From contig CAZBWV010000109.1 in NCBI GenBank assembly GCA_964495805.1, forward strand, positions 1-34,925: a stretch of DNA of 34,925 bases, read 5' to 3'. Position numbers and translations under genes: made by a program. Below, piece by piece: positions 1 to 8,913 of the stretch. This DNA is from JALXCH01 sp964495805 (GTDB lineage Bacteria > Calditrichota > Calditrichia > RBG-13-44-9). Under the pieces are notes generated by a model. The model saw only the letters and a list, made by a program, of their open reading frames with translations. It had not been told where the DNA came from and made no database searches. Within the stretch, counting starts at the first letter, position 1. Each line of letters starts with the position of its first letter.

Positions 1-925
1 TGTACACATCGCCGTTGTGAATCTCTCCGAAATTGCCTAACTCAATGCCGTAGTAACCGTAGGGACTGATATTGGGATCGGTACTCCCCCACCGTGGAGC
101 GGTTTCGGTAAGAATGCGATCCGGGTAACGGCTCAATCGTACGGTAATACGTGGGTTGGGATTTTTATGACGGCAGCGTTCGCCATTAGCATGATCCATC
201 CGTCCCCACACCACGTACACCGGCTTTTTATCCAACCGAAACTCCTGTGGAATGGGCACATTGCCCCATTGGTAGCTGCGGTAGCTGGTCTGGCGATCCG
301 GTGGACGGGAAATCAGAAATACATCCCGCACAGGAGAGACATACGGTACTTTGTGATCCAGCGTCCAGCCGTCCGGTAACTCCTGGTGGGTAAAGGCAAT
401 GGCGTTCTGATCGGGGAAAAACTGCACGTTGTCGAACACCCGGTCGTTATTCTGCATAAAGGGAATGACCTGCAGCGAGATTGCCTCCCGACCGATGTTG
501 GTGATTTTCACCTCCTGCACAGCTATGTGAGAGCTTTGAACCAGAAAAACCGCTTCCACCCGAACATCGGAATACGGAAAATAGAAATATCTTACCATAT
601 CCGGATACGACAGGGTAATCACCGGTTCCCGTGCAAACTGACGAGATTCGTACACGTAATCGGCACCCCGCAAGAAGGCCAGACAGAGGTCTCCACCGGT
701 GTCGGTGGTAAAATCGATACCACGGGTGGAATCGTAATATCGGAAATGGTATCCCTCGTCCAGAGCAAATTCCGAACGCTCCAAAGCCGCTGCATAGGTG
801 GTATAGAGCGGAGATTCCCGGGTGGCATTTAATCGGGACAAATAGGGTGTTTGGGCCAGGAGGGACAAACCGGATATCAATATCCCGAAAAACATTAACC
901 ATCGGTACCGGATTTTTTCAAACAT
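1..925 (-). CDS. Secreted glycosidase-like protein, N-terminal 308 residues (runs off left edge)
   Basis: The frame is open from an ATG at 925 to the window edge, so the stop and most of the protein are missing. The SD AAGGAGAAGG lies just before the ATG. Residues 1-24 form a signal peptide ending in LLAQ. Residues 30-230 look like the beta-supersandwich that precedes the catalytic helical barrel of GH15/GH63/debranching-type enzymes (FLRGADYVYESRQ, VKITNIGREAISLQVIPFMQN); this resemblance is inference, and the catalytic part is not visible. Residues 265-308 (RILTETAPRW, DPNISPYG, YYGIELGNF) match a module in the two proteases encoded at 2785-5103 and 5115-7832. It follows the nickel transporter gene by 121 bases with a small hairpin between, so it may have its own transcript. 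Confidence 0.8.
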   Translation of the reverse strand, partial: MFEKIRYRWLMFFGILISGLSLLAQTPYLSRLNATRESPLYTTYAAALERSEFALDEGYHFRYYDSTRGIDFTTDTGGDLCLAFLRGADYVYESRQFAREPVITLSYPDMVRYFYFPYSDVRVEAVFLVQSSHIAVQEVKITNIGREAISLQVIPFMQNNDRVFDNVQFFPDQNAIAFTHQELPDGWTLDHKVPYVSPVRDVFLISRPPDRQTSYRSYQWGNVPIPQEFRLDKKPVYVVWGRMDHANGERCRHKNPNPRITVRLSRYPDRILTETAPRWGSTDPNISPYGYYGIELGNFGEIHNGDVY

Positions 926-1006
926 ACCTTCTCCTTCAATGAATTCAAACGATCATCCAATTCCCATGAATGAATCCAGGGCTAAATTCTATTTTCAAAT
1001 TTAAAC

Positions 1007-1022
1007 CACGATTTTAATCGTG
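1007..1022 (-). other. Short intergenic hairpin between transporter and left-edge gene
   Basis: The 16-base sequence CACGATTTTAATCGTG is an inverted repeat with 6-bp arms and a 4-base loop. It lies between the stop of the nickel transporter (1047) and the start of the left-edge gene (925). It is followed on the minus strand by only a loose T-rich stretch, so it is at best a weak terminator or an mRNA-stabilising element. Confidence 0.35.
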
Positions 1023-1046
1023 AGAAAATTCAAAAATTTCGGAATG

Positions 1047-1871
1047 TTACCCAAACTGCCCAAGCGTTTGCCAGAGCAGTAACATTCCCAGACTAATTAC
1101 CACCAGGGCACCGAATACCGGGATTAGCTGGATGCGGTGATCGTTCCAGCGGCTCTCCAGAATGTTGCCGGAACGAATGACAATAATACCCAACGCCACG
1201 AGCACCGAAGCCAATCCCAGACTGAACACAGCAATAATAGCCAATCCCAGACCAATTTTTTGCAGCGAAATAGCCAGTAGCAATATAACCAGCGCTTTGG
1301 GACAGGGAACAATGCCGCCGGAGACACCCAGTACAACATTCTCCCAAAAAGAAAGCCGACGGTCGAAATGATGGTGATGATGAGCATGGGAATGAGTGTG
1401 ACTGGAGCTATGATGCAGGTGCGGGGAATACTCCCCAGCAACAGCGGTGACGGCCGGCGGTGTTGCATCCTGAGGTACAATATTCGGCTCCAACTGACTC
1501 CTGGCCGCGCGGTAACTCTTCCAGCGGGAAATGAATAACCACACTCCGATCAGCAATATGAGAATTGCTGAACCCAGACTGAAATACAGGCTCACCGTAC
1601 CGGGAAGGAAAAAGTCTTCCAGCCAGAGAGCGATTAAGCCCAGCACCACCACGCTGAACACATGAGAGATGGTGATGGTAATACCCAGCACCAGCACATC
1701 CCGCAACTTCCCACGGGTCCCCACCAGATAAGCAGCCATCAGGGATTTGCCGTGCCCGGGACTCAGCGCATGGATGGCACCCAGTACAAAAGCCACCACC
1801 AGCAGTAATCCAACGGTTACCGGTGAAAGATGCTCCAGATACAGAGACTGTTTTAAAAAATCATAACTCAT
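1047..1871 (-). CDS. NicO/RcnA-type nickel-cobalt transporter
   Basis: A 274-residue polytopic inner-membrane protein of the NicO family, which moves Ni2+ or Co2+ (uptake or efflux depending on the member). Visible hallmarks are HALSPGHGK at residues 34-42 in the first helices, TISH at 67-70, a cytoplasmic or periplasmic loop at 151-168 with ten histidines (metal-binding, as in RcnA), and GGIVPCPKA at 185-193. About six hydrophobic helices are seen. The ATG at 1871 has only a weak SD. It is 176 bases downstream of an EF-hand secreted protein on the same strand, a pairing reminiscent of the periplasmic accessory proteins found next to other NicO genes. The His-rich loop favours the efflux type, but direction and metal are not decidable from sequence alone. 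Confidence 0.88.
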   Translation of the reverse strand: MSYDFLKQSLYLEHLSPVTVGLLLVVAFVLGAIHALSPGHGKSLMAAYLVGTRGKLRDVLVLGITITISHVFSVVVLGLIALWLEDFFLPGTVSLYFSLGSAILILLIGVWLFISRWKSYRAARSQLEPNIVPQDATPPAVTAVAGEYSPHLHHSSSHTHSHAHHHHHFDRRLSFWENVVLGVSGGIVPCPKALVILLLAISLQKIGLGLAIIAVFSLGLASVLVALGIIVIRSGNILESRWNDHRIQLIPVFGALVVISLGMLLLWQTLGQFG

Positions 1872-2047
1872 ACCCGTTTTTCCGTGAGTTTTTAGGTCAA
1901 TCCGGGATGCACGGGCTAAAATTTGTTGTTCTGTTCCAGAATGATGACCATTTTAATTCCCATTCATTAATCCGGTTACATATCAAATGAAAATCGAAGA
2001 AATCAGCACGTTCCGTTCTAATATTTATTGAATCGCAAATTTCCTGC

Positions 2048-2788
2048 TCATTTTTTCCTGACCAGTTCAATTCGAAAAGGGGGAATCTGATTCCGATGTA
2101 ATTTTTTCAAATTTTCATCGTAAAATACTCCGTAAATGTACACCGATTTTTTATCCCGGCGGATTCGTCCCGGAAACGTGCGGGTAAATTGCACTGTACG
2201 GCTCCCGTAAAGGGTTACCTGAAGATACCGTCCGATGCGTGCCTCCTGCTCCCGGGTAAATTGAACCTGCTTTTTCGCCAGTTCGATAAAATGATCCCCG
2301 ACCAGGAAGAAGAATCTGGGATCCACTCGTATCCGGCTTTCCCCTTCCGGAAGGGTATAATCCCGCACCCGCAGGCGCACGTACACTTTTAACGGCGCCA
2401 GCAAGGAATCCTGCAAAATGCCAGGTAAAGCCAGCGAATCCAATTGAAAGGGATAGGGTACGCCATTGATTTCCACAAAATCTTCCTGGTGTGCACGGTT
2501 AAATTCCCGAATAAAGTACGGAATAAACCGCTCTACTTCTCCCGACTGAATAAAATTATCCCGATTTTCATCAATCATCAGCCGAACATGCGGAGCAATC
2601 TGTCCCTGGTAAATGGCCTGGTATTCCACCTGCATCTGACGCGGTCCCAGAAGAATTTTGATATCGTCCCGCATTTCTTCATTGGAACGGGCAAACACAT
2701 ATCCATGAGCATAAAGGGCGCTACTTGCCCCCCACAAACATAACAGAAGTGCAATTGCTCCGATTTTTAACCGCATTTTGCTCTTCAT
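2048..2788 (-). CDS. Secreted EF-hand protein, probable accessory to the nickel transporter
   Basis: A 246-residue exported protein: a basic N-terminus, a hydrophobic segment at 8-24 and a likely cleavage near ALYA-HG (27-28). After cleavage the mature protein would start with His-Gly, a feature seen in other metal-transport accessory proteins. Residues 73-84 (DENRDNFIQSGE) fit the 12-residue EF-hand loop exactly, with acidic or Asn ligands at positions 1, 3, 5 and 12. The remainder looks like a beta-rich domain with no recognisable enzyme motif. Its ATG overlaps the stop of the C25 protease gene as ATGA, so translation is probably coupled. The role in metal delivery is inferred from the neighbouring NicO gene only. 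Confidence 0.75.
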   Translation of the reverse strand: MKSKMRLKIGAIALLLCLWGASSALYAHGYVFARSNEEMRDDIKILLGPRQMQVEYQAIYQGQIAPHVRLMIDENRDNFIQSGEVERFIPYFIREFNRAHQEDFVEINGVPYPFQLDSLALPGILQDSLLAPLKVYVRLRVRDYTLPEGESRIRVDPRFFFLVGDHFIELAKKQVQFTREQEARIGRYLQVTLYGSRTVQFTRTFPGRIRRDKKSVYIYGVFYDENLKKLHRNQIPPFRIELVRKK

Positions 2789-5103
2789 TTCAGAAACACC
2801 ATTTTATGCACTGCTCGATGTCTGTGGAATTTCACCACGGCGTAGTAAATTCCACCGGCAACCGGTTTTCCGGCATCATCACTTCCGTTCCAGTACCAGA
2901 TAAAGCTTCCGCTGGCAGTACCCTGAATGCTTATTTGCCGTATCCGGCGACCCAGCACATCATAAATGCTTAACTCAAATTCACCGGGGTGAGGAATATC
3001 GCATACGATTTCCGTTCCGCTATTAAACGGATTGGGGTAATTTTTAAGCCTCACTGTTTCCGGAATCTCCGGCGATTCCGCCCGGGTAATAGGGGTTCCA
3101 CCCGGCGCCATGGGAATCACAAAAGGATCACCTAAAAAGGTGAGCCCATAGTACCAGCTTTTCATATCTGTGGAAAAACCAAACTTCCCTACATACTGAT
3201 AGGTACGCAAAAATGCCTGTCCAAAGGGAATGCCCTGCGCCAGCTGTTCGTAAAAATAATCGAAATGAAGCATTCCTCCACTGTGAGTGGTTCCAATTGC
3301 ATTTATTCCTGCCTGAGTTTGAAGCGTGTAAATCGCCCCACAATTCAAATCTTCCACATAGCGGCAGTTACCACAGGCAAACAACTGGAAAAAATTGGCG
3401 TTGGTATTCGCCGGTAAAATCTGGTAATTGAAAAAGGGGTCCCAGGCGGTTCCATTATTAATTTTAAACGAATGTCCCTGCGGCCAGGAGTGTACCCACA
3501 CATGAATCAGGCTAAAGTGGTCGTCCAGCCGGGCTTCGTAATTACTGGCGGTGGTTTGATTCTGGTTCGAGATGGAAATCACTTCCGGGTAAAGCTGGTT
3601 GATGTAGTTATATGCCAGCATATCGCCCCATTCATGCCAATCGTCATCAGGAAAAGCCAGCGCCCGGAAGTTTTGACGAATCCCGCCCAGATCGTGACGA
3701 TACTGATGCACTTTGTCCAGATAAAAATTTACCACTTCCACCGGATCTCCCATTCCCGGTGTGGGCGTGATGCGTCCCAGCACAATTTCCGGTTTTTCGC
3801 TGTGACGTGGATAGCTGGCTGTGTGGGTGTCGTAAATTCCATCGCCACCCGGTACCAGTCCCACATTAACCACATAGTGGAATTTATCCTGCCAGGTACC
3901 ATCCAGATCCATGAAAAAAAGATCGCAGGGGAATTCCTGATAATGCTGTCCGCTATCCCCGCACACCTGATACCAGGGTACCGGAAAATTACCGATAAGT
4001 AGTGCTCCCCGCAAACCGGGAATGTGCCGCAACGTATCGCGTAACGCCTCCGGAGAAGTAAACTGCATGCTATACACGACCACCTGGGCACCTTCCACTT
4101 CCCAATCTTGAACCAGCTCCAGAAGCTTTGTCTCAATACCGGAGTAAAGTTCCGGTTGCACCAGCACCGCCCGAACTTCCGGCAGCAGATGCTCCTGGCG
4201 TATTTCCGGGGAATGTCCGCTCATTTGACCGGTGCTCATGTTTTTCGCAAATAAAATGTAGCCATAACTCTGCGTGGTATCAATGGTGGTATCCAGATAC
4301 ACCGAATCTACAATATTCTCAGCAATTTTTTCATACTGACCACGGGGAAAATGAAGCGCCAGCGTATCATTGAGATTGCGGCGATAGATCGTATAACTCA
4401 TCCCCGGCGTCTGGCTCCAGCTTAACCGAAGCACTCCGTTCTCCAAATGGAGTTGAATATTTTCCGGGGGCAAAGGAATATTACCTCCGTGCAGATACAG
4501 TGTTTGGGGAAATGCCGGTGGCATGGGAATGGCGATAACCGAATCGGTTAGCGTTCCCTGCTCGTAACCAATCTGGTCGTTGTAGCAGGTAAACACAAAG
4601 GTAAAGGAATCGCCCACTGTTACGGCGGGACTGGCAAAATTGCCCAGCTCCACTCCGAACCAGCCCAACCCACTGATGTTGGGATCCCCAAACGTCCAGC
4701 GAGGTGCTTCATCAGTAAGAATTTTGCTATCGTCACCATTGAGCATCACAATAAACGAAGCGACCGGTGGAACATCTTCGCATAAGGTCATATTCTGGTG
4801 CATTACAAAAGCTTTGTAGTACAGGTAATCATTCCCGAAAGTAAACGAATCGCGTCGCACCCGGGTAAAACCTGGCGAGCGATAGACCACCTCTCCCCCC
4901 GCTTGCAGGTGTTGCGACTCCCACTGCTGCTTCCATTCCCGAAAGCTCATGGGTTTTTGATTGTCGGGCGAAACCCAGCGAGTTCGCACGGGAAAAGAGG
5001 ATTGCGCCCATGCAAGGGAGACCAGTCCCATTCCCATCAGAACCAGTAGCCAGCACACCCCACTCCACAACATCCTTTTTGTTTCTCGAAGCAATGGTTT
5101 CAT
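2785..5103 (-). CDS. Secreted C25 (gingipain)-like cysteine protease with C-terminal sorting tail
   Basis: A 772-residue exported protein with signal peptide 1-33 (ending SLAWA). Residues 95-300 hold a module shared with the next gene upstream (C108, RILT-like KILTDEAPRW 127-136, DPNI, GVELGNF 150-156, FTC 171-173) followed by an FN3-like strand set. Residues 310-665 resemble peptidase family C25: alternating strands (VRAVLVQPELY, LRGALLIGNFPVPW), EIVLGRI at 439-445, GHSF with H544, and LFACGNCRYV with C577. The 33-residue spacing of H544 and C577 equals that of the catalytic pair in gingipain R. Residues 688-772 are a FlgD-like tail (NYPNPFNSG ... HKMVFLK) expected to direct secretion. The ATG at 5103 has AAGGG eight bases upstream. 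It sits 11 bases after the metalloprotease gene; whether it is an active protease or a structural relative is not shown. Confidence 0.82.
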   Translation of the reverse strand: MKPLLRETKRMLWSGVCWLLVLMGMGLVSLAWAQSSFPVRTRWVSPDNQKPMSFREWKQQWESQHLQAGGEVVYRSPGFTRVRRDSFTFGNDYLYYKAFVMHQNMTLCEDVPPVASFIVMLNGDDSKILTDEAPRWTFGDPNISGLGWFGVELGNFASPAVTVGDSFTFVFTCYNDQIGYEQGTLTDSVIAIPMPPAFPQTLYLHGGNIPLPPENIQLHLENGVLRLSWSQTPGMSYTIYRRNLNDTLALHFPRGQYEKIAENIVDSVYLDTTIDTTQSYGYILFAKNMSTGQMSGHSPEIRQEHLLPEVRAVLVQPELYSGIETKLLELVQDWEVEGAQVVVYSMQFTSPEALRDTLRHIPGLRGALLIGNFPVPWYQVCGDSGQHYQEFPCDLFFMDLDGTWQDKFHYVVNVGLVPGGDGIYDTHTASYPRHSEKPEIVLGRITPTPGMGDPVEVVNFYLDKVHQYRHDLGGIRQNFRALAFPDDDWHEWGDMLAYNYINQLYPEVISISNQNQTTASNYEARLDDHFSLIHVWVHSWPQGHSFKINNGTAWDPFFNYQILPANTNANFFQLFACGNCRYVEDLNCGAIYTLQTQAGINAIGTTHSGGMLHFDYFYEQLAQGIPFGQAFLRTYQYVGKFGFSTDMKSWYYGLTFLGDPFVIPMAPGGTPITRAESPEIPETVRLKNYPNPFNSGTEIVCDIPHPGEFELSIYDVLGRRIRQISIQGTASGSFIWYWNGSDDAGKPVAGGIYYAVVKFHRHRAVHKMVFLK

Positions 5104-5114
5104 TTCGATGGCCC

Positions 5115-7832
5115 TTATTTTAAAAGAACGACCTTACCGGTTTGAACCCGGTGTTCAGTGCGAAAACGAACAAAATACACTCCACTTGCCACCGAAACTC
5201 CCCGGTCATTCTTTCCATTCCAGACGCGGCGATATACCCCCGATGGCAGCGTTTGATTAACCAGCACCTTTACACGCTCCCCGCGCAGGTTAAAAATTTC
5301 CAGTTGAACCCGACTGTATGTGTGCAACTGAAAACGAAAAGTGGTGCTGGAATTGAACGGATTGGGATAATTCCCTACCAGCTGGGTGGACACGGGAAGA
5401 GCTGTTTCCGCACGTTTTAACCGATTTGCAGGCATCAGAAACCAGGCAGGCACAATTAACGGAAGTGTGGCAGAAAGGGAATCGCCTGACCAGTAAGCCA
5501 CATTAAAATCGCAAATATCCATAAAAGCATAGCCCACACTATCCGCCCTTACCACACGGAAGAATAAAACCGCATTGGTTCCCACCACCTGGGGATTCTG
5601 ACTATAAACGGAGGAAAAGGGATGCGCCACAAAAATTCCACCGTAGTACAGGGTATCGGTTGTATGGGGGAAGTGATAACAGCCGAGCTGGTCGGATATT
5701 CCACGGTATTTCGGAATATTGGGAATTACGTTATCCTGCATCTGATAGACCCACACGGTTGCATTTCGGACAGGATGACCGTCCGGATGGCGCAGCAACA
5801 CCGTATTCTCGCGGGGCACATCGGCCAGGTACTCTCCGAAAAATCCCCGGCGTTTGCCTTTATTTCGCTGTAAAGCGCCAGCAGAGTGATCGGACAAGCC
5901 TGCCTGAAAGTTACTATGCATCAGATAATTATGCCGGCTGCAGTAATAGAGCACGTCCCAGGCAACCGGCGCAAGGGGCGGTTTCTGTCCGGTTCGGGGT
6001 TCCACCACCTGCAACTCACTCTCCTGCACATCCATGTTGTACAGGTCAATCAGTCCCAGTTGATGACCCAGCTCGTGCAGCAGCGCCCAATCCACTCCAT
6101 TGTTCTGATTCAACACAACATCCCGAAAATAACTGACTGTACCCGGGTCGCCCAGAAATCCCCACTGTCCGTCCCATAATTCAGAAGGTAACGCATGGGT
6201 ACCATAAGTCGGTAATGTGCCGTTGGGATGATAGGTGACCGTGTCCAGGAACACAAATTCCTGCACTCCTTGTGGTGTGGTGGTGGGATAGATTGCTTGC
6301 CGAAAAAACTCTCGCATTCCGCTCAATTCAAACTGCGCCCAGTCCTCGAAGCTGTAAGAACCCCAGGGATTGGTTTGCTTCTCGAAAAGATGACGCAAAC
6401 TGTCCTCCACATAGAAACGGAAAGACAATCCGTTGCTCCGGATCGTAACCCGGTTATTCAGATCGGTAACTTCGCTGATGGACTGGAGGGGCACAGCCCG
6501 ACATTCAATCATCTGCCCATGGGTGCTATCGTAAGGCCAGTAGAATCGGGAAATGACCCGCTGTCTGGGGAAAATCGTGCTAAAATATTCCGTCTGCTGC
6601 AGAGTGGAATCTACCCACCACTCCACCTGAAAGTTTCCGCTTTCGCCGCCGCCACTATTCCGGATCACCGCGGTATATTTCAGTAATTCACCATTTAACG
6701 GGTAGTGCTGAAGCAATTGGGTACCGGGCATCAGGTGAGGATTGTAACCCGGTGGGTCGTACTCCACCTGGAAGCGCGGGTAACGCGGCATTCGGGAGAT
6801 ATACAGCACATCCAGATCCGGCAATCCCCCGGCAAATGGCTCCGCTTTGATGCGCACAGCGGGAGTGGAAAGCCCGGTAATTCCATAAGCATTCCGGGCA
6901 GCCACCCGGTAATAGTACACCGCACCCAGCACCACGGTGGAATCCAGAAAAACAAACCTTCCCGTGGTTCCGACCAGATGGGCCGAATCCGGGGCAAAAT
7001 GGGGAGTCGTTGCGCGATACACCAGAAAGGTTACGCCAGCGGTGTCAGCGGGGAACTGAAAACTCAGTGCAACGGTCAGGGGATTTTCGTTACTGACCGC
7101 AGCCTGAAGATGAATGGGTGTGGGAGGATAATCCACGACTTCCTTTGAATGAGGTCCAAAAATATTCGAGCGCACCGGTATCACCACATACCCATGCGCC
7201 CGAACGGAACCGCTACTATCAATAAACACACTGTCCGTGATATTTTCAGCAATTTTCCAGTACATCAGACGGGGCAAATTAATTTGCACAGTGTCCTGTA
7301 AATCGCACCGGTAAATCCGATAACTTACATTATTCTGTTGATTCCATGAAATCCGACGGTAACCTTCCGCAGTGAATCGAAGTTGAATCCCCTGCGGTTG
7401 ATCCGGAAAATTTACCGTTGATAAATTTAGCGTGACGGGGAAGTAATACCAGGGAATACCGCTCACCACAGCACTCAGGGTTCCCTGCTGGTGAGTGGCC
7501 TGGCAGGTAAATCGGATAAGTACCGTATCCCCGACCTGAAGTGGCGGTGCAGTGAAATTCCCCAATTCCACTCCAAACACGCCCATCCCATTAATGTTGG
7601 GATCGGCGTTGGGCTCCCAGCGCGGGGCATTCTCCAGAAGAATGCGAGTATCATCATGGTTCAAATATGCCACAAAAGAGGTCAAAGGTGGGAGGTGCTC
7701 ACAAAAATCGCCTTCAGAATGCCGGACGAAATTCTTGTAATAAACCGGGGTTGTTCCGGCATTGTTTATATGCCACAGCCCCAACATAAGCAGAGCGGCG
7801 GACAAAATGTAAATCGAACGACCATTTCGCAA
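5115..7832 (-). CDS. Secreted metzincin-like metalloprotease, multidomain, with sorting tail
   Basis: The frame begins at TTG 7853, but that codon has no SD; TTG 7832 has AAGGTGG nine bases upstream and still leaves a full signal peptide, so 905 residues are proposed. Residue order: signal 1-25; the shared module about 30-230 (C44, ILLENAPRW, GVFGVELGNF, FTC ending at C110); FN3-like 235-330; a CARDB-like domain 365-470 (YTAVIRNSGGGESG); a catalytic region 480-665 with HELGHQLGLID (H586, H590, D596), the extended HExxHxxGxxD zinc motif, and a Met-turn-like NYLMHSN about 45 residues later; a carboxypeptidase-regulatory-like segment near 675-730; and a FlgD-like tail from 821 (NYPNPFNSS). The zinc ligands and Met-turn are complete, so activity is likely. 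It precedes the C25-like gene by 11 bases, making a two-protease pair. Confidence 0.82.
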   Translation of the reverse strand: MRNGRSIYILSAALLMLGLWHINNAGTTPVYYKNFVRHSEGDFCEHLPPLTSFVAYLNHDDTRILLENAPRWEPNADPNINGMGVFGVELGNFTAPPLQVGDTVLIRFTCQATHQQGTLSAVVSGIPWYYFPVTLNLSTVNFPDQPQGIQLRFTAEGYRRISWNQQNNVSYRIYRCDLQDTVQINLPRLMYWKIAENITDSVFIDSSGSVRAHGYVVIPVRSNIFGPHSKEVVDYPPTPIHLQAAVSNENPLTVALSFQFPADTAGVTFLVYRATTPHFAPDSAHLVGTTGRFVFLDSTVVLGAVYYYRVAARNAYGITGLSTPAVRIKAEPFAGGLPDLDVLYISRMPRYPRFQVEYDPPGYNPHLMPGTQLLQHYPLNGELLKYTAVIRNSGGGESGNFQVEWWVDSTLQQTEYFSTIFPRQRVISRFYWPYDSTHGQMIECRAVPLQSISEVTDLNNRVTIRSNGLSFRFYVEDSLRHLFEKQTNPWGSYSFEDWAQFELSGMREFFRQAIYPTTTPQGVQEFVFLDTVTYHPNGTLPTYGTHALPSELWDGQWGFLGDPGTVSYFRDVVLNQNNGVDWALLHELGHQLGLIDLYNMDVQESELQVVEPRTGQKPPLAPVAWDVLYYCSRHNYLMHSNFQAGLSDHSAGALQRNKGKRRGFFGEYLADVPRENTVLLRHPDGHPVRNATVWVYQMQDNVIPNIPKYRGISDQLGCYHFPHTTDTLYYGGIFVAHPFSSVYSQNPQVVGTNAVLFFRVVRADSVGYAFMDICDFNVAYWSGDSLSATLPLIVPAWFLMPANRLKRAETALPVSTQLVGNYPNPFNSSTTFRFQLHTYSRVQLEIFNLRGERVKVLVNQTLPSGVYRRVWNGKNDRGVSVASGVYFVRFRTEHRVQTGKVVLLK

Positions 7833-7933
7833 TGTTACGAACCACCTTTTCAATCAAAATTCGTTCACTATTTTTGGATTCAGGTATTTCCCTTCTTTCT
7901 ATCCGATCAATTTCCCGGAAGCCTCCGATTTTG

Positions 7934-8857
7934 TTAATCAAATCCAAAACCAATTCCGAAACGATGAGTCCCCCCCAGTAAACTGTAGTCGTTGTAAGAA
8001 TAATCGAAACGCAGGCGGTAGCTGGAAATTTTCCAATGCAATCCCCCACCCATGGAGTAACGAATGACTTCATGATTAAGATGGTAACCAGCACGCAGGA
8101 AAAGGATTTCGTGCCAGTTCAGTTCCATCCCTAACAATCCCAGCGGCTGACCATCGTTCGGCTTCACGGCGCCAAAACTTAACAGCATCTTATACGATTC
8201 ACTTTGCAGGGCATTCATGGATAACCCAAACTGAAAGTTGGTGGGTAAAGGATACGATTCATTCACATATTTGACCTCCGAGCCGAAATTGGCAATTTTC
8301 ATTCCGAAACGAAATCCCCGAAAATTGGTAGCATACAGAATGGCGATATCCACTGCCACAGCACTGGCGGAAAAATCGTTATACAGCTTCATATTAATGT
8401 AGCTAAAATTTCCCCCCAGAGTAACGTGATTGGTGAGGAACCGGGCATAGGAGAGAGAAAATCGATAATTTCCCGCATAAAAAGTTTCGCCGGTGCCGTC
8501 GGGTTGCAGCGGGGTACGCACATCCATTTCATCTGTGTACAGAGCGGTGGCCGAAAGGCCGATGGTTCCCAGCAGGCCAAAGTTTTTCGCCACCGCAGCA
8601 AATTCATGATTGATGCCGGCAAACCAGCTGGTATGGGTAAACACCATGTCCAAATTGGGGATGTGTGCCAGGGCAGCGGGATTGTAATAGATAGCTGCTG
8701 CGCCGCGCACATCGGCAATCAGTGCCCCGCCCATGGCTGCCGCCCGGGGACTCACGTCAATCTTCAGAAACTGAGCATCGGTACTCCCGGGACGCTGATA
8801 TTGCGCCATCAACAACACGGGGATAAGCAGGAATGGCAAAACATATTTCATTTTCAT
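7934..8857 (-). CDS. PorV/PorQ-like outer-membrane beta-barrel protein
   Basis: A FadL-like barrel of the PorV/PorQ (UPF0164-related) family. The frame opens at GTG 8917, overlapping the previous stop as GTGA, but ATG 8857 gives a clean signal peptide (MKMKYVLPFLLIPVLLMAQ) and has AGGG eight bases upstream; 307 residues are proposed. The family signature is seen just after cleavage: FLKIDVSPRAAAMGGA, then GAAAIYYNPAALA. Alternating amphipathic strands follow to the C-terminal phenylalanine-rich end (HRFGIGFGFD), as expected for outer-membrane insertion. In type IX systems PorV shuttles sorting-tail cargo from the translocon to the surface; here it lies directly between two tailed paralogues and two tailed proteases, so a cargo-handling role is a reasonable inference. 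Confidence 0.85.
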   Translation of the reverse strand: MKMKYVLPFLLIPVLLMAQYQRPGSTDAQFLKIDVSPRAAAMGGALIADVRGAAAIYYNPAALAHIPNLDMVFTHTSWFAGINHEFAAVAKNFGLLGTIGLSATALYTDEMDVRTPLQPDGTGETFYAGNYRFSLSYARFLTNHVTLGGNFSYINMKLYNDFSASAVAVDIAILYATNFRGFRFGMKIANFGSEVKYVNESYPLPTNFQFGLSMNALQSESYKMLLSFGAVKPNDGQPLGLLGMELNWHEILFLRAGYHLNHEVIRYSMGGGLHWKISSYRLRFDYSYNDYSLLGGTHRFGIGFGFD

Positions 8858-8913
8858 GGTAAAACCCTGCACGTTATGAATTTTTTGATTCATCGGACTA
8901 CCGGAAAAATTTT

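Noticed and set aside
386..902. Open frames on both strands at the left edge
   Set aside because: They overlap the continuous minus-strand frame starting at ATG 925, which has an SD, a signal peptide and recognisable motifs.
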